Source of the DNA: Mesorhabditis belari
Taxonomy: Eukaryota > Nematoda > Chromadorea > Rhabditida > Rhabditidae
DNA length: 64,000 nt
Direction: 5' to 3'
Assembly (NCBI GenBank): GCA_958450365.1
Contig: CAUEEP010000264.1
Location: 1-64,000, forward strand
The notes below the pieces were generated by a model. The model saw nothing but the letters and a program-made list of their open reading frames with translations, did no database searches and was not told the DNA's origin. The position numbers and the translations under genes are program-made. Shown here piece after piece: positions 1 through 11,575 of this stretch; within the stretch, counting starts at the first letter, position 1; every line of letters begins with the position of its first letter.

Positions 1-448
1 TGTGTCCGATTTAGATTTCCGTCCGATTTAGATTGAACTTATCGCGGACGTCCGATTTAGATTACAGTCTATATCGGACGTCCGATACAGATCGAACAAT
101 AATAAACGTGCTTAATATATGTTCTTAAGCGTTTTTTTGCAATTTTCTGCGCTTTTCAAAGAACATATGTTAAGCACGTTTATTATTGTTCGATCTGTAT
201 CGGACGTCCGATATAGACTGTAATCAATAAAAGACCTTTGAAAAATGCAGAAAACTACAGAAAACGCTTAAGAACATATATTAAGCATGTTTATATTATT
301 GTTCAATCCATATAAGATTTAGATTGAATCTAAATCGGACGTCCGATATAGACTGTAATCTAAATCGGACGTCCGCGATAAGTTCAATCTTAATCGGGCG
401 TCCGATTTAGATTCAATCTAAATCGGACGGAAATCTAAATCGGACACA
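1..448. mobile_element. Long palindromic (foldback) MITE-like element
   Basis: The two ends are reverse complements: the left end opens with tgtgtccgatttagat and the right end closes with atctaaatcggacaca, and the complementarity runs inward for most of the element. Each arm is built from short repeats of the motif gtccgatttagatt. The inner arms share a block near aataataaacgtgcttaatat. No coding region is present. The element starts at the window edge, so its left end and any target-site duplication cannot be judged. Confidence 0.75.
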
Positions 449-653
449 ACATATATATATGCTTTATTCATGGGGCGAATAGAAGCGAATCAGATAATCA
501 TAACTGCATATAACATATTGCTACAATACTCTCACCGAAAAAAGAGATAAAACTAAAGATAGTACAGTAAGAGTACAGTTAGGAAACACAGATACAAAAA
601 GATTAAATATAGGGCAGATTTGACATGGCAATAAGATCTAATTCGTTCACAGA

Positions 654-1177
654 TATTGGGTTGGGGAGAATGAGTCGGCGCCGAAAATCAAAGAAATTTC
701 TAAAACTTATAGCAGACTTTGTCAAATGATATGCGTTTGATATCCGTAGAAGGGTAACTAATTCTCTACAAAATAATATTTAAAAGAGAACTCAAACAGC
801 GCCTCAACTCAACAAAGGATCATTTTTTCACAAAATCGATAAACTGTCATCTAGAGTAAACGGTTGGAGGGATCTTTCTGAAAATTTGGTAACTTATGTA
901 ATTGAGTGTGCTCTATCTTTTTTATATAAACACCAAAGGAGGTTTATGTGGAAGAAACTGTTCAAGCAATGAGTCGGACTTTTTGTCATTTTGATTAGCT
1001 GTGTTTGGGAATCCATAAAATCCCAAAAAAGAAAAGCTTTGTGGAATCTCTCAAAAGCCATTTTGTAAAGAAATAGTGGACCATTTTGATGAAACAAAAC
1101 GTGTATTTAAAGAAGGTTTTATGGGTGCAAAAAGTTTCTTTAAATTTCGGCGCCGACTCATTCTCCCCCAACCCAAT
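654..1177. mobile_element. Inverted-repeat element with tcggcgccga arms
   Basis: The block at 654-700 (attgggttggggagaatgag followed by tcggcgccga) is repeated in reverse complement at 1134-1177. The roughly 35-45 bp terminal inverted repeats enclose about 430 bp of unrelated AT-rich sequence with no convincing protein. This fits a non-autonomous DNA transposon. The short reading frames inside overlap on both strands and show no recognisable domain. Confidence 0.65.
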
Positions 1178-1689
1178 ACTTTGCATTTTCCTACAGACGA
1201 GAAGATACCAGACGGGAGCTTATTCCAAACCCTACTAATACGGTTCGCAAAAGAATGATAAAGGGAAAGATGATGGGGATGAGAACCGACCGAAATTTGA
1301 TAAGGATGACTACGTGAACTTTGCTTAATTTTTTTTAAAGTTTCAGACCCCCAGCTATAGGATGAGGGCATTCCAGCCACCTTCGAACACACCAATGTAC
1401 CAAGTTAGTTATATCAATCCATTGATATCTATAGAAATATTTTGACTTCATAAATCCTTAGTGTAGCGTATTCAATATTTCATCCGGAGCACCGTTCAGC
1501 TTGCTTTGAAATGCTAATTTTCAGTCTCACTATCAGTCGGATTTTAGTGGGCTTAGTTATTATTTAATAACAATAAATTGATTTAGACGAATAATGTAAT
1601 ACAAAGAATACACAAGTACAACTCTTAAGCCCTAAATTTATGAAAGAAAAAAAGTCATATATATGAGAAAAAGAACCAAAATTCTAGTC

Positions 1690-1757
1690 GGCGGGATTGA
1701 ACCCTTGACCTCCTGACGATGATACAGGGCTCTTAGCCAGTCGGCCATGACAGCATT
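1690..1757 (-). tRNA. tRNA-like fragment, probably a pseudogene
   Basis: Read on the minus strand, the sequence has a D-arm-like stretch (gactggctaagagc) and a T-arm-like block (gggttcaatccc) ending in cgccgac. The anticodon region contains a possible CAT triplet, but the stem beside it is not well paired and the acceptor stem does not close. It is best read as a degenerate tRNA-derived sequence. Confidence 0.3.
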
Positions 1758-1840
1758 GTCCCCTGGGGGCATTTAAAGCAATAAAATGCTCAGTGAAATC
1801 AATACCTGGGCTCCTTTTAACTCATTGCATTCACTTTCAG

Positions 1841-4800
1841 AATTCAAATTATAACCCAAGGCCCATTCAATCAACAGGATACTCCACATATCAGGTATTT
1901 TTCAAAATCGTATGGTTGCTGGCATACTCATTTCAGAGATCCTTCTATTCACCGAATCGCCCCTATCGCCCCGCCTACTACCAACCACAAAGAACTCAAG
2001 GATACTATCAACCACAACACTACAGTACTTTTAAAATCTATTTCATTATCTTATCTACTTATTTTCTCAGCTTATCCCGGGCAAGTGGACACAAGTGATT
2101 TGGTGTATTTGACGGCGAATGGACCGGTGCCCGTGAATCCAGCCCTTGGACCGATCATTCTTTATGGGAATGCTGGTTGGTATGCTCATTACATTATTTA
2201 CTATATATAAAAGATATACTAAAGATATAAAGATATAAAGATATGCTAAAGATATAAAGATATGCTAAAGATATAAAGATATACTAAAGATATAACGATA
2301 TACTAAAGATATAAAGATATACTAAAAATATAAAGATACAGTCGAACCTCTCTATAACGAACCTCGATATAACGTAAACCTCTCTATAACGTAAGGCGTG
2401 ACCGGTCCCGGTTAAATGTAATACAAAATGTCTATAAAAAAACCTCGATATAACGTAACTCTGTATAACGTAAACCTCTATACAACGGAAAGTTTTGCCT
2501 GAAAATATGCAATTTTTTGTTCCATATAACGGATTTTATGCTAAAACGTGGATATTTCTTCCAACTACCATGCTCTTTGGATGGACTATTCTAATCTGTG
2601 GCCTTTTTGCCACAATTTAAAAGAAGAAAAAAAAATCACTTACATAGATTCTTAATAAGTTTTGCGTTCATATATCGTTCACTTACTCTTTTTACGTGCT
2701 TATTTTCTGTATTAAATCTTATTTATCATTTTTCAGGCGATGGAGCGAAAGAAGGCGACCCGGAAAAGGATCGATCTAGCTGAAAAAAAGCGAATTCTTG
2801 ATGCTTCAACTTCGAAAGGAGTAACGGATTTAGCAAGGGAATTCAAGCGGCCAATTTCGACCATTTCTTCGATTTTGGGCCAAAAGCAAACGATTTCTAA
2901 TGCGATCAATGACGGTTCTCAGGGCAAGCGAGCACGAGTGAAGAATAGCAAACACGAGGACCTGGAAGGTGCGGTTATTTCTTGGTTGAAAGAGATTCGA
3001 AGCAACAATGAATGTGTGGACGGAAATTTGCTTCGAACAAAAGCTCTGGAGCTTGCAAAGTTGATGGATATTACCGATTTCCGAGCTAGCAATAGATGGC
3101 TAGAAAAGCTGAAGCATAGGCATGGCATTGTTTTTCGTTCCCTACAAGGAGAAGCAGCCGAAATCGACCTGAACAATGTTGAGCAGTCGAAAGATGAAGT
3201 ATTGAAGGGACTCTTGAAAGAATTTGAGCCAAAGAATGTTTTTAACTTGGATGAAACAGCTCTTTTTTACAAGTTAACGCCGAATAAAACGTTGTCTTTC
3301 AAAGGCGATAGATGCACAAGTGGAAAGAAGAGCAAGAATAGAATCACTGTTCTCGTCGGATCAAATATGGATGGAAGCGAAAGATGCCCTTTATTCGTGA
3401 TTGGTAAATCGAAGCATCCGCGTTGCTTTAAGGATGTCAAAAAACTTCCTGTTTTGTACGAAGCAAATTCAAGAGCGTGGATGACCAGCGAATTATTTGA
3501 GAGCTATCTCAAGAAATGGAATTCAAATTTGATCAAATTTAATCGGGAAATTTTGTTGTTTATTGATAACTGTCCAGCACATCCGAAGCTCAATTTATCA
3601 AACATTCAGATTAAATTCTTTTTGCCGAATGCAACTGCGGTAATCCAACCAATGGATATGGGAATAATTAAAAATCTGAAGGTCAGACACCGAACAGGAT
3701 TGTTGAAAAAAAGAATTGCAGCTGTCGATGCAAAGGCCAAATTCGAATTTAATCTTTTGGATGCACTATACCTACTCGAAGAATCCTGGAATGACGTTAA
3801 AGTGGAGACGCTTTCAAATTGTTTTCGTAAGGCCGGATTCAAGAGATGTATGCAAGATGAGCCGCCATTTATCGAAAACAATAACGACGACGATAACTCG
3901 CTACAATCATTGCAGGCTATCTGGAATCAACTTATTGATAGTGAAGACGTTGATCGATCAATCAATCCCTTTGGAATTTGCTTGCGCCGACGAAAATGTT
4001 GTGACTACAGGGTTAAGATCGCTAGAGGAAATTGCACTAGCTGCTAAAGGTACAGATTATATCGTTTAAAGTAATGCTAATTTAAGGAAAAGATCAATTA
4101 TGTTTCCTTAGGTTCGCAACTACAGTCGATTTCTTCTGATAGCGAGGATGATGAGCCAATCGTTGAAGACGTGGAAGAGCCGATAGTGACACGATCCGAG
4201 GCATATCTACATCTTCAAAAGCTCAAGATATTTGTGAGGAATAACCCTAATTCCGAAATTGTTAAGGCTTTAGCAACTTTTGATAATTTTTTCTTTGATT
4301 AGGCTTTTTTTTTCTCCTAAACAATCCCGTTTGACTAACTTTTTTGTTAAACTTTGATGCTTTTTGATAATTTTTTTACCTTTTTTGTTGAGTTTTTGCA
4401 ATAAATATGTTCCAATACCTCTACATAACGTAATGGTTGCAATAAACCCCGCGTTTTTGATTCTATATAACAAAACCTCGATATAACGTAAACCTCTATA
4501 TAACGTAAACCATAGCCGGTCCCGTGAGTTACGTTGTAGAGAGGTTCGACTGTATAAAGATATCCTAAAGACTGTTGCTTACAATCTATTCTAATTTTCT
4601 AGTCATTAAAAACAGTTTTGAAAAGTTGAATCCCCGCAAAGCCTAGTGTTTACTTCTGTTTAAGCATTTCGTGTTAAAGCCACGTCGTATTAATGCCACA
4701 AAATGTTATTTATCAGCTTATTCACAGTGTTTTTGATGTTTTGAATTTGATTGAAGAACTGATTAGGCAAAACTCTCGATAGTAAATCATTTTTGGAGAA

Positions 4801-5408
4801 TTCCTTCAATGATTTACTATCGAGCGTCGACTGGACTAAAATTTCAAGATGAGCTGGGTGATATGACCGAATATTTTCATACGGCATACGCCTCTCACTA
4901 CAGTATAACGGCTAGAAATAACTGGGTATTCTTTAAGTATTCGACATCTTTTAACTTGCTAACATCCACTTTTTAGGCCAATCCCCAATTTCCACGAGCT
5001 ACGGTGGGTATTCTGGTGCCAGCTATGGCCAACAACAGCCGGTTTCCACGAGCTACGGTGGATATTCTGGTGCCAGCTATGGCCAACAACAGCCGGCATA
5101 CGCTGGATATAATGGATATTCTCAAGGCTATTCTGCAAATTATGGTAAAGCGAACAAATTCGCTTTGTATCCTTAAATTTTCCAGGTCAAAACGACGGTG
5201 GTTATAGCCCAAGCTACGCCCAGCAAAGCTCTTACGTAAATTGTTCTTAAATAAGTTCTAAGTCTACGTTTTCTTATCTAACTTCTTCGATTTTTTTTTC
5301 TATTATTAGCTTTTTAAGTTTCCAAGTTATTTTCAGGGTCAATGGTCTCCTTATGGTACTTCATATAAAATTGGTGGAGGATCAATGTCGGTTGGGTTTA
5401 TTTTCTGA
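1841..5408 (+). CDS. Tyr/Gln/Gly-rich extracellular-type protein (5' end not found)
   Basis: Six exons join in frame: 1841-1894, 1937-2024, 2071-2175, 4977-5144, 5186-5235 and 5337-5408 (stop TGA). All junctions are GT...AG with consistent phase. The protein is low in complexity: early exons are rich in Tyr, Pro, Gln and Arg, and exon four contains two nearly perfect copies of an 18-residue unit rich in Ser, Tyr, Gly and Gln (4986-5039 and 5040-5093). The last exon ends in a Gly/Ser-rich tail. Such composition is common in nematode cuticle, eggshell and secreted repeat proteins, but no family is recognised. The first visible exon starts after an acceptor and lacks a start codon, so a signal-peptide exon probably lies upstream, perhaps before the tRNA-like fragment. 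The third intron is 2.8 kb because it holds a DNA transposon. Confidence 0.7.
2205..2338. repeat. Tandem repeat of taaagatataaagatatac-type units
   Basis: Imperfect tandem units of taaagata and taaagatatac fill this intron stretch directly before the left end of the pogo-type transposon. The transposon's TA target site lies at the end of the tract. Confidence 0.8.
2339..4552 (+). mobile_element. Pogo/Tigger-type DNA transposon with TA target duplication
   Basis: The left end reads cagtcgaacctctctataac and the right end is its reverse complement (tagagaggttcgactg), flanked on both sides by TA. Extra copies of cctctatataacgta lie inside both ends, giving composite subterminal repeats. The interior codes for one transposase with CENP-B-type DNA-binding domains and a DDE domain. 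The element lies in an intron of the Tyr/Gln/Gly-rich gene in the same orientation. The close match of the terminal repeats suggests a recent insertion. Confidence 0.92.
2740..4302 (+). CDS. Tigger/pogo-like transposase, one apparent frameshift
   Basis: The main frame from 2740 codes for an N-terminal helix-turn-helix rich in Lys/Arg (psq/CENP-B-like, about residues 5-50), a second HTH region (about 65-140) and a DDE endonuclease. The three catalytic Asp codons are at 3250, 3565 and 3655, with 29 residues between the second and third, as in pogo relatives. The start is preceded by a ttttcag acceptor. Near 3950-3980 the frame must shift by one base: the annotated frame runs on to a stop at 4047, but the next frame carries the expected acidic C-terminal block (DENVVTTG, LEEIALAA). 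An intron at 4050-4111 then joins in frame to 4112-4302, an acidic tail ending in DNFFFD. The shift lies in a repeated gatcgatcaatcaatc run, so it could be a real lesion or an assembly error. Confidence 0.85.
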
Positions 5409-5820
5409 TTAAAGCTAAAATCATGATTTAGTATCTGGGATAATCGATAATTGATGATATTCAAAAATTTCAAAAACAAGCGTTTTTAAAGATTTCTCGA
5501 TAAATTTTTAAATTTATGATTGAAAAGCTATAATTTGCATTACCATAATTTGAAATTATGTATGAATTATGAAAATTATGGAAATTTTTCGTTAACAGTT
5601 GGTCGGTCGACACAACACAATGGTCTATTTGAGTTCTAAATAATAATTTACAAGTAAAGTTAAAGATTTTGGAGCATAAATGTACAAATTTAAATGTTCT
5701 TTTTCTTCGCAAACTCTTCTTAATCTTCAAGTGTTGGAAACAGTACTTATTCTTATCAATTTAGGGATAATGTTTACATAAAGTGTTCTGGATGTAAGTT
5801 GTCAGTTATCAATGTTAGTG

Positions 5821-5992
5821 TCGTTTTCTAAAGCGCGCCAACTTTCGAAAGCTACCGTAAACTTATCTCTATCAATCTATTTACTTTTTGTTTGATTCTA
5901 TGATGCTAAAAAGAAACAAAAGGCGATAGATTGAATAAAACAAGCGACAAGATTACAGTAGTTTTCAAAAGTTGACACTTTTTAGAAAACGC
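5821..5992. mobile_element. Small inverted-repeat element (gttttctaaag / gctaccgta family)
   Basis: The left arm (cgttttctaaag, ccaactttcgaaagctaccg) is mirrored by the right arm (acagtagttttcaaaagttg, tttttagaaaacg). The interior is AT-rich and non-coding. Related copies occur at 22463-22655, around 24419, around 53150-53640 and around 56215-56490. It lies between two genes. Confidence 0.65.
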
Positions 5993-6340
5993 ATTACTTG
6001 AGCGAAATCTCCTCAAATCAATACTCTCTTTTGATGTCACTCTGTCCTTTTGTTGATTCATTTCCTAGCCGAGATGAGTGACCTGTGTTTGTGGGGTTTT
6101 CTTTTCCCTTTCTCTTTTCCTTTTCGTCATTTGGATTGTCTCGTTTCTTTTCATTTCTCTTATATGGCAACCAGCTGCTAATTCACGTGGAAAATCTCGT
6201 TCAACTTGATCATTTTGAAATATTATCAACGATATTTTGATATAATATTTTCTTATCTACTAGTTAATAGTTTCAGTTTCGAAACGAAAATGATCAGTTG
6301 ACGAAAGAGTGTCTACAATTTAGTGTAGTGATAGAAAAGA
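5993..6340. promoter_or_regulatory. Intergenic stretch before the coiled-coil gene
   Basis: This 350 bp has a pyrimidine-rich block (6090-6150) and no supported exon. The promoter of the following gene probably lies here because the first ATG in frame is at 6341, but no specific element is identifiable. Confidence 0.25.
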
Positions 6341-9300
6341 ATGAATAGGAATCAAAGGGTGAGTCTTTAATAAATGTTAATTTTAATTTAACGATATCTA
6401 GACACGAGTGATCCCACCGGATTTGGACACACTTTTGACGAGAGCCGTGACTCGAGTGATTGGGCAAGAAAGAGGGTTTGCACAGGCAATGAATGTCGAT
6501 AAACCGAACCAAAAGGTTAGCTTAATTGGCTTAATGGGGCTAAAATATATAATTTCAGCTGCTGCCCGTCGAACAATCGTTAAAAATGAAACTATTAGCC
6601 GAACAGATTGTGCGAAAAGTTGAGAGGAAATACGAGGATCGAATGAGAGAATCCAGAGACGCGACAAGGGTAATGGTTTCGAATTGAAATTCATTTAGTT
6701 CATGAGAAAATAATAAGATTCTTGGATAAGAAAGTAGTAATAAGAATAGAGAAAATAATAAGATTCTAGACAAGACAATCAGAGAAAAAAACTCTTTCTT
6801 GATACTCTAGTGGTGATGCTTTTGGGTAAGAATTTTTCCGGATCCTAAAAATAAATAGTTATCATAAAGCTTATTACATTATTCAAATCAACCTGGATCC
6901 GATTTGAGATTTGAGAAATCGGGGGTAAAACTGGAGCTTGATCCGATCCGATCCAGAATTTTCTTAAGCCTTGATTCCAACTTAGCTTAGCCCTGATTCC
7001 AACTATATTTATGTCGAATCTTCTATTCCAGAGTGAAGTGGATCGACGATTGGGCGAAATGCGAGATGAATATGAGGCCGAACGATCGGTGATTCGAGCA
7101 GATTTGGAGAAAGAAAGGAGAAGAAATGAGGAGAAAATGAGAGAACGCGAGAGGAATGTTCGACACCAAATCGAGTACAAAATAAGGGTGAGTTCATTTG
7201 GAGGAAAGGGATTTTGGGATTGAAATGAAAGCAAAAAATTTTCTATTCCAGGAACGCGAATCAAAGCTTGAAGCAGATCGTCTAACCCTCGAGAATCGTC
7301 TTTCCGAGTTTCTCAACGCAAAAGAGCAATTCGAGTTTGTGCAAAATGAATGGAGAGCGAAAAAAGATGAAGAAATTGAAGGGATACAATTGGAAAGGGA
7401 AAGGATACAAAGAAAAGGTTTGAGAAGCTTTATAGAACAATGGTTTTATATCAATATCAATATTTTCTTTAATATCTATTCATGTAAGCATGAAAGAGTA
7501 ATAATGGAACATGATTAATTGACAAAATCACACAAGATAAACTTATTGAACAAAAGAAAAGAAAAATTGTAGAGACTGAAGAATAAATGAAGAATAAACT
7601 ATTCAAATTCAATCACTATCTAGCAAAATTCGAATTTGTATATATATTTATATGTAGGCTCTTTATATTTGCAACTTTAGAAGCGAGTTTGAATCAAACA
7701 GAGGAACGAGCAAGACGTGTGGCAAAAGCTTTTGCTGAAGCTGAAAAGATTGAAAGTTTTGAACGGATTCGAACTCTCGAGATGAGAATTACTGATACTA
7801 CAAAGTAAACTTTTCGCTTAATAAACTAATCATAACTTTTTCAGAAAACTCGCCGACGCGGGATCGCAAAATTTCGAACTTCGTCAGAAACTCGATGAAA
7901 TGCTGGGGATTGAGGTGAGGGTTTTTTATTCATTTTAAGCTAAGCTCATTTCAGAACGATTTATCCAGCACAAAAGAACAGCTAAAGCGATGTGTTAATG
8001 AGAATCGAGAACTTGAGGAAAAATTGCGATCAAAAGCCGATTATCAAGGATTGAAAGATGAGAATCAGCGATTGAAGCAACAGGTGGGCCTTTCTTTTGC
8101 TGCTTTCTTTAGCTAGCTTATCCGTTTAATTTTACAGGTTATATATAAGGTGACTGCCTTTTTTTAAAGTTCAAACTTATTTAGTCTTTTGAGGATGAAG
8201 AATAGTTTCAAGTTTTAAATAATTGATTGCAAATACAGATCGTTGACACGATTCGTCAATCGGGCGACAACTCGGCCAGTGTTGCGCGACTTGAGTTGAT
8301 GCAAAGGGAACACCGAGCAGCTGAAGAAGCGGCACAGTTGAAGATTCGAGAGTTGCGGTTGGCGTTGACGATGATGGTTGGTGGAGAGAAGCTTACTGAG
8401 TATGAGAAAAATGAGTAGAATAGGTTAAAAATGATGATCTAGCGTGTAAGTGAGTAGACAATATGCTTGACCACACATTCTACGGGCAATATTTACTAGG
8501 GAATAGTCGCCAGGTGAAGGGGATCGACCCAGGATCGAATCGACCTTTGAAACCGTAGTCGACAGCTTTGGTGATGCACCACGTCCGTAGTTGGCTCCGT
8601 TGCAAAAAATGAACTTAATTAAAGAGGCCTAAAACTTGTAACTCAGATATCTTGCGTTAGAGGCCTCGAGGGCAAAAACGTAGCGTATTCGGAATCAGCG
8701 TAGTCGTTTCTATAAGATGGAGTTGATCTCGTTTTAAAAAGTCATGAGCATCGGGCATTTTAAAACCTCTAGTTAGAAAATCATTCCAACGTTGAAATTT
8801 TTAATTAAAACCAAACCATTTCAGAACGATCGAGTGAAAACGGTGACTCAAGAGCGAAATTATCTTCGAAGTCAATTGAAAGAAATGAGAAGAAAAGATG
8901 TGCAAAATATGAGAGAGGAAAGACGAGGAAGAAGCCTGTCAAAAACGAGAAGAAACAGAATGAAGTTTCCTTTAAATAAAAAAATTTAGATCTATGTCTA
9001 AAATCTAGAAGTTCTTCGGAAAGCACGTCATCATCGACGATTGGTTTTTCTTCGGATGGAGACTCGGATATTCGAGAGATTCGGAAACGGTTGAATGGTT
9101 TGGGACAAAAGTCAAGAGTGAGTAGCACTGATTACTTGGTTAAATGGCTCTCTAATTATGTTTTATGATCAGGGAGCATTGTAAACACGTAACTAAATGG
9201 CTGTTGAGCGAGATAATGAGTTATTTTTACTTGATGACAGGGCTGTTTCTAGAAGATTTTCAGGCAAAACCAGGCCAAGCCAAAGTCAGACCAAAGCTCA

Positions 9301-10773
9301 GCCTTAATATGTATTTTTGCTTTTGTACAAGTAGAGCTTGGTTTGCTTTTGGTTTTGGCTTGGCTTTGGTTTTGGCTTGGCTTTCACTTGACTAACCAGG
9401 ATTCAGAATCTCAAGCAGGGCTATTTCTAAAAGCCAAAAACCATTAGCGTTTTGACGTTTTCTTTTAGGAACAGCTCAGCTTGAGATCCTTAACCCTGAT
9501 AAATTCTAAACTGCTATAGTTTCTAGATTCAGCTTTTAAGCTACTTTCATTAGTGAAATCGTTATCAATCATCATAAAGCTCATTTTAATTCTATTTCTT
9601 CTAGGATTTGGACGCATGCGCAGATCGTTTCCTTGGCTTTCGAAGCGCTGTTTCAGCAAACGATTGGGAATCGCAGGAATTGGATGACTTTTGTCGTGAA
9701 CAAGTTTCAAGAAAGGGGGAACATGAAAGGTGAATATATAGATCACATTCCTAAATTCAATTTATTTAAACAACATACAAGAAAATGAATTTTTAGACAA
9801 AAAGAAAGACACGAGCAAGCCTCGAGACAGCGTCGAGTGGATGAAACGAGTCACCAAGCAGCCGCTAATGACAGGGAAACCTGGAAAAATCAAAAATCGG
9901 TAAAAATAAACTCGATAAAATTAGAATGTAATCGAATTTCTAGATTCCCGAGCAAAAACCAGCACGGATCAATGAGGAAATGAAAAATATAAAATCTATC
10001 AAAATCCCCGATGAAGCTCCCGTGAAAGTAGAAGTTCCTAAATCTCCGTAAGTCTGGAAAATCTTGTATCTTGAATCTATTTTATCTAAAGTCTTAATTA
10101 CTATCAATTTCTATTGTGTATCTAGAATTTTCATTCACATTTTCAGACCAAAGGAGAAGCCCTCTTTTGAGGAAAGACTTCGACAACGGGAATTGCAAAG
10201 GGAGAGAGCGCTGGGAAATTTGAATGATCAACAACAAGGAGAAACAGTGAAAAGAGAAGAAACAGGTAAATGTGCACAGGAAATTGTTGGATGAAAAGAA
10301 TTTTAGAGACTCAAGCAAACTCTCAAGAGAATCCCCTTTTTGAGGGAGTCGATCCGGTGATGGCAAGGTATATGTCACTTGTGATGAATCAGAGGAAAGC
10401 TGACGGGGAAACGAAAGTTGAACAGGTACTCTTTCCAATCTATCCCTATATTTTTTGCCATTGTAAACTAATCTTAAAGTTTAGACCACTTAAACACGAA
10501 TTCCAATTGGTAGACTCAATAAAATGAATAGCTTCAATCGGTTTCCAATTCCGAGAATACAATTATCCATAAACAATCAACAATGGAAGATAAGAAAGCT
10601 ATGAGATAACTGAAGATGATTAGATTTTAGATACAATATTATTGTCACCTACAAGTTATCATAATTTTCAGCGTCCCTCAACGTCTGCAAATCCCCGTCG
10701 CGATGAGGAAATCGTTGTGCCGAGTTTCGGCCTCGATCAGATTCAAAATGACAATGATGAGATTGAGTGGTAG
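6341..10773 (+). CDS. OFD1-like centriole/basal-body coiled-coil protein
   Basis: About 16 exons join in frame from a short first exon (6341-6358) to a stop at 10773. The middle of the protein (exons between 7030 and 8370) is almost continuous coiled coil rich in Glu, Arg and Lys. Features shared with vertebrate OFD1, from my knowledge of that family, are a coiled-coil block with the pattern DYxxLKxEN...LKQQ, a Ser-rich then charged region (EERLRQRELQRERA), a late short motif (NPLF...ARYMSLVMNQ) and a very acidic end finishing in DNDEIEW. OFD1 acts at the distal centriole and basal body in cilium assembly. The N-terminal LisH domain of OFD1 was not seen, so this protein is either shortened or its first exons are missed. 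One join, from an ATGATG donor before gttggtgg to the 8825 exon, was chosen because it keeps the coiled-coil frame. Another coiled-coil family is possible. Confidence 0.6.
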
Positions 10774-11575
10774 ACATTACTTTGTGTACTTTGGAAACAC
10801 ACAACTTCTGGTGCACAATGGAGGGATTTAGTGTACCGAAACGGTGCACTTCCACGTTTGAGTACACCTCAAAAAATTACTCCAATGATTCTATGGTTTA
10901 TTTATCTTAAAATTACTTGCACATAGCATTTCAGTGATTTTTCTTTACTCAAACTTTCTCGATTTGCATATCTGCGATTTGCATATCACTTTATATCTTT
11001 TGAAATTGCCAAAAAGTTTTTTTTTTATTGTCTTTCAGAATCTCCTAAGCGTTTTGCCACGTGAATTTTTGGGTATAATATTGTTTTACCTCACAAAGCA
11101 AGCATATACCATATACCATCGTAAAATTAGGATAGTAAAAAGATTTGCATTGAAATAAGTCTAGGATTTATTTACACAAATAGATTATCAATATCTACCT
11201 AGACAACAACAAATAGATTACCAATATCTACCTAGACAGCAACTTTATGATAACATTAGCATATAGCTGTGCGATTGTATAACGACGTTGTACCAATTTT
11301 TGCATATATTTTGTGATATTTATAAGATTTGTTGCATATTAAATAAGCTAAAATTTACTTCATCGATCTCAAATTCTTGTCAATCTAATCCAAAAAAAAA
11401 GTGATCTCAATTTCGAAATTCTGTGAATAAATGTTGTCTTTTATGACTTATTTAAGAAATATGTTCCGATCAAATGATTATCTTTTTTTTTTTTTTTAAA
11501 GCTGTGACTTTGATTTGATTCGATTCAATTGACTGAATTCAACTAATATTCTAGATGATGTAGGAAAGCTGATGA
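10774..11575. other. Intergenic region, no gene supported
   Basis: AT-rich sequence with two near-identical blocks containing aatagattaycaatatctacctagaca at about 11178-11242. No exon with supported splice sites was found. Confidence 0.5.

Noticed and set aside
1051..1395. 114-codon minus-strand frame
   Set aside because: It spans the right arm of an inverted-repeat element and unrelated flank; no domain is seen.
8470..8605. Possible tRNA on the minus strand in an intron of the coiled-coil gene
   Set aside because: There are weak box-B-like pieces (ggtcgattcgatcc, gggtcgatccc) but no cloverleaf could be folded.
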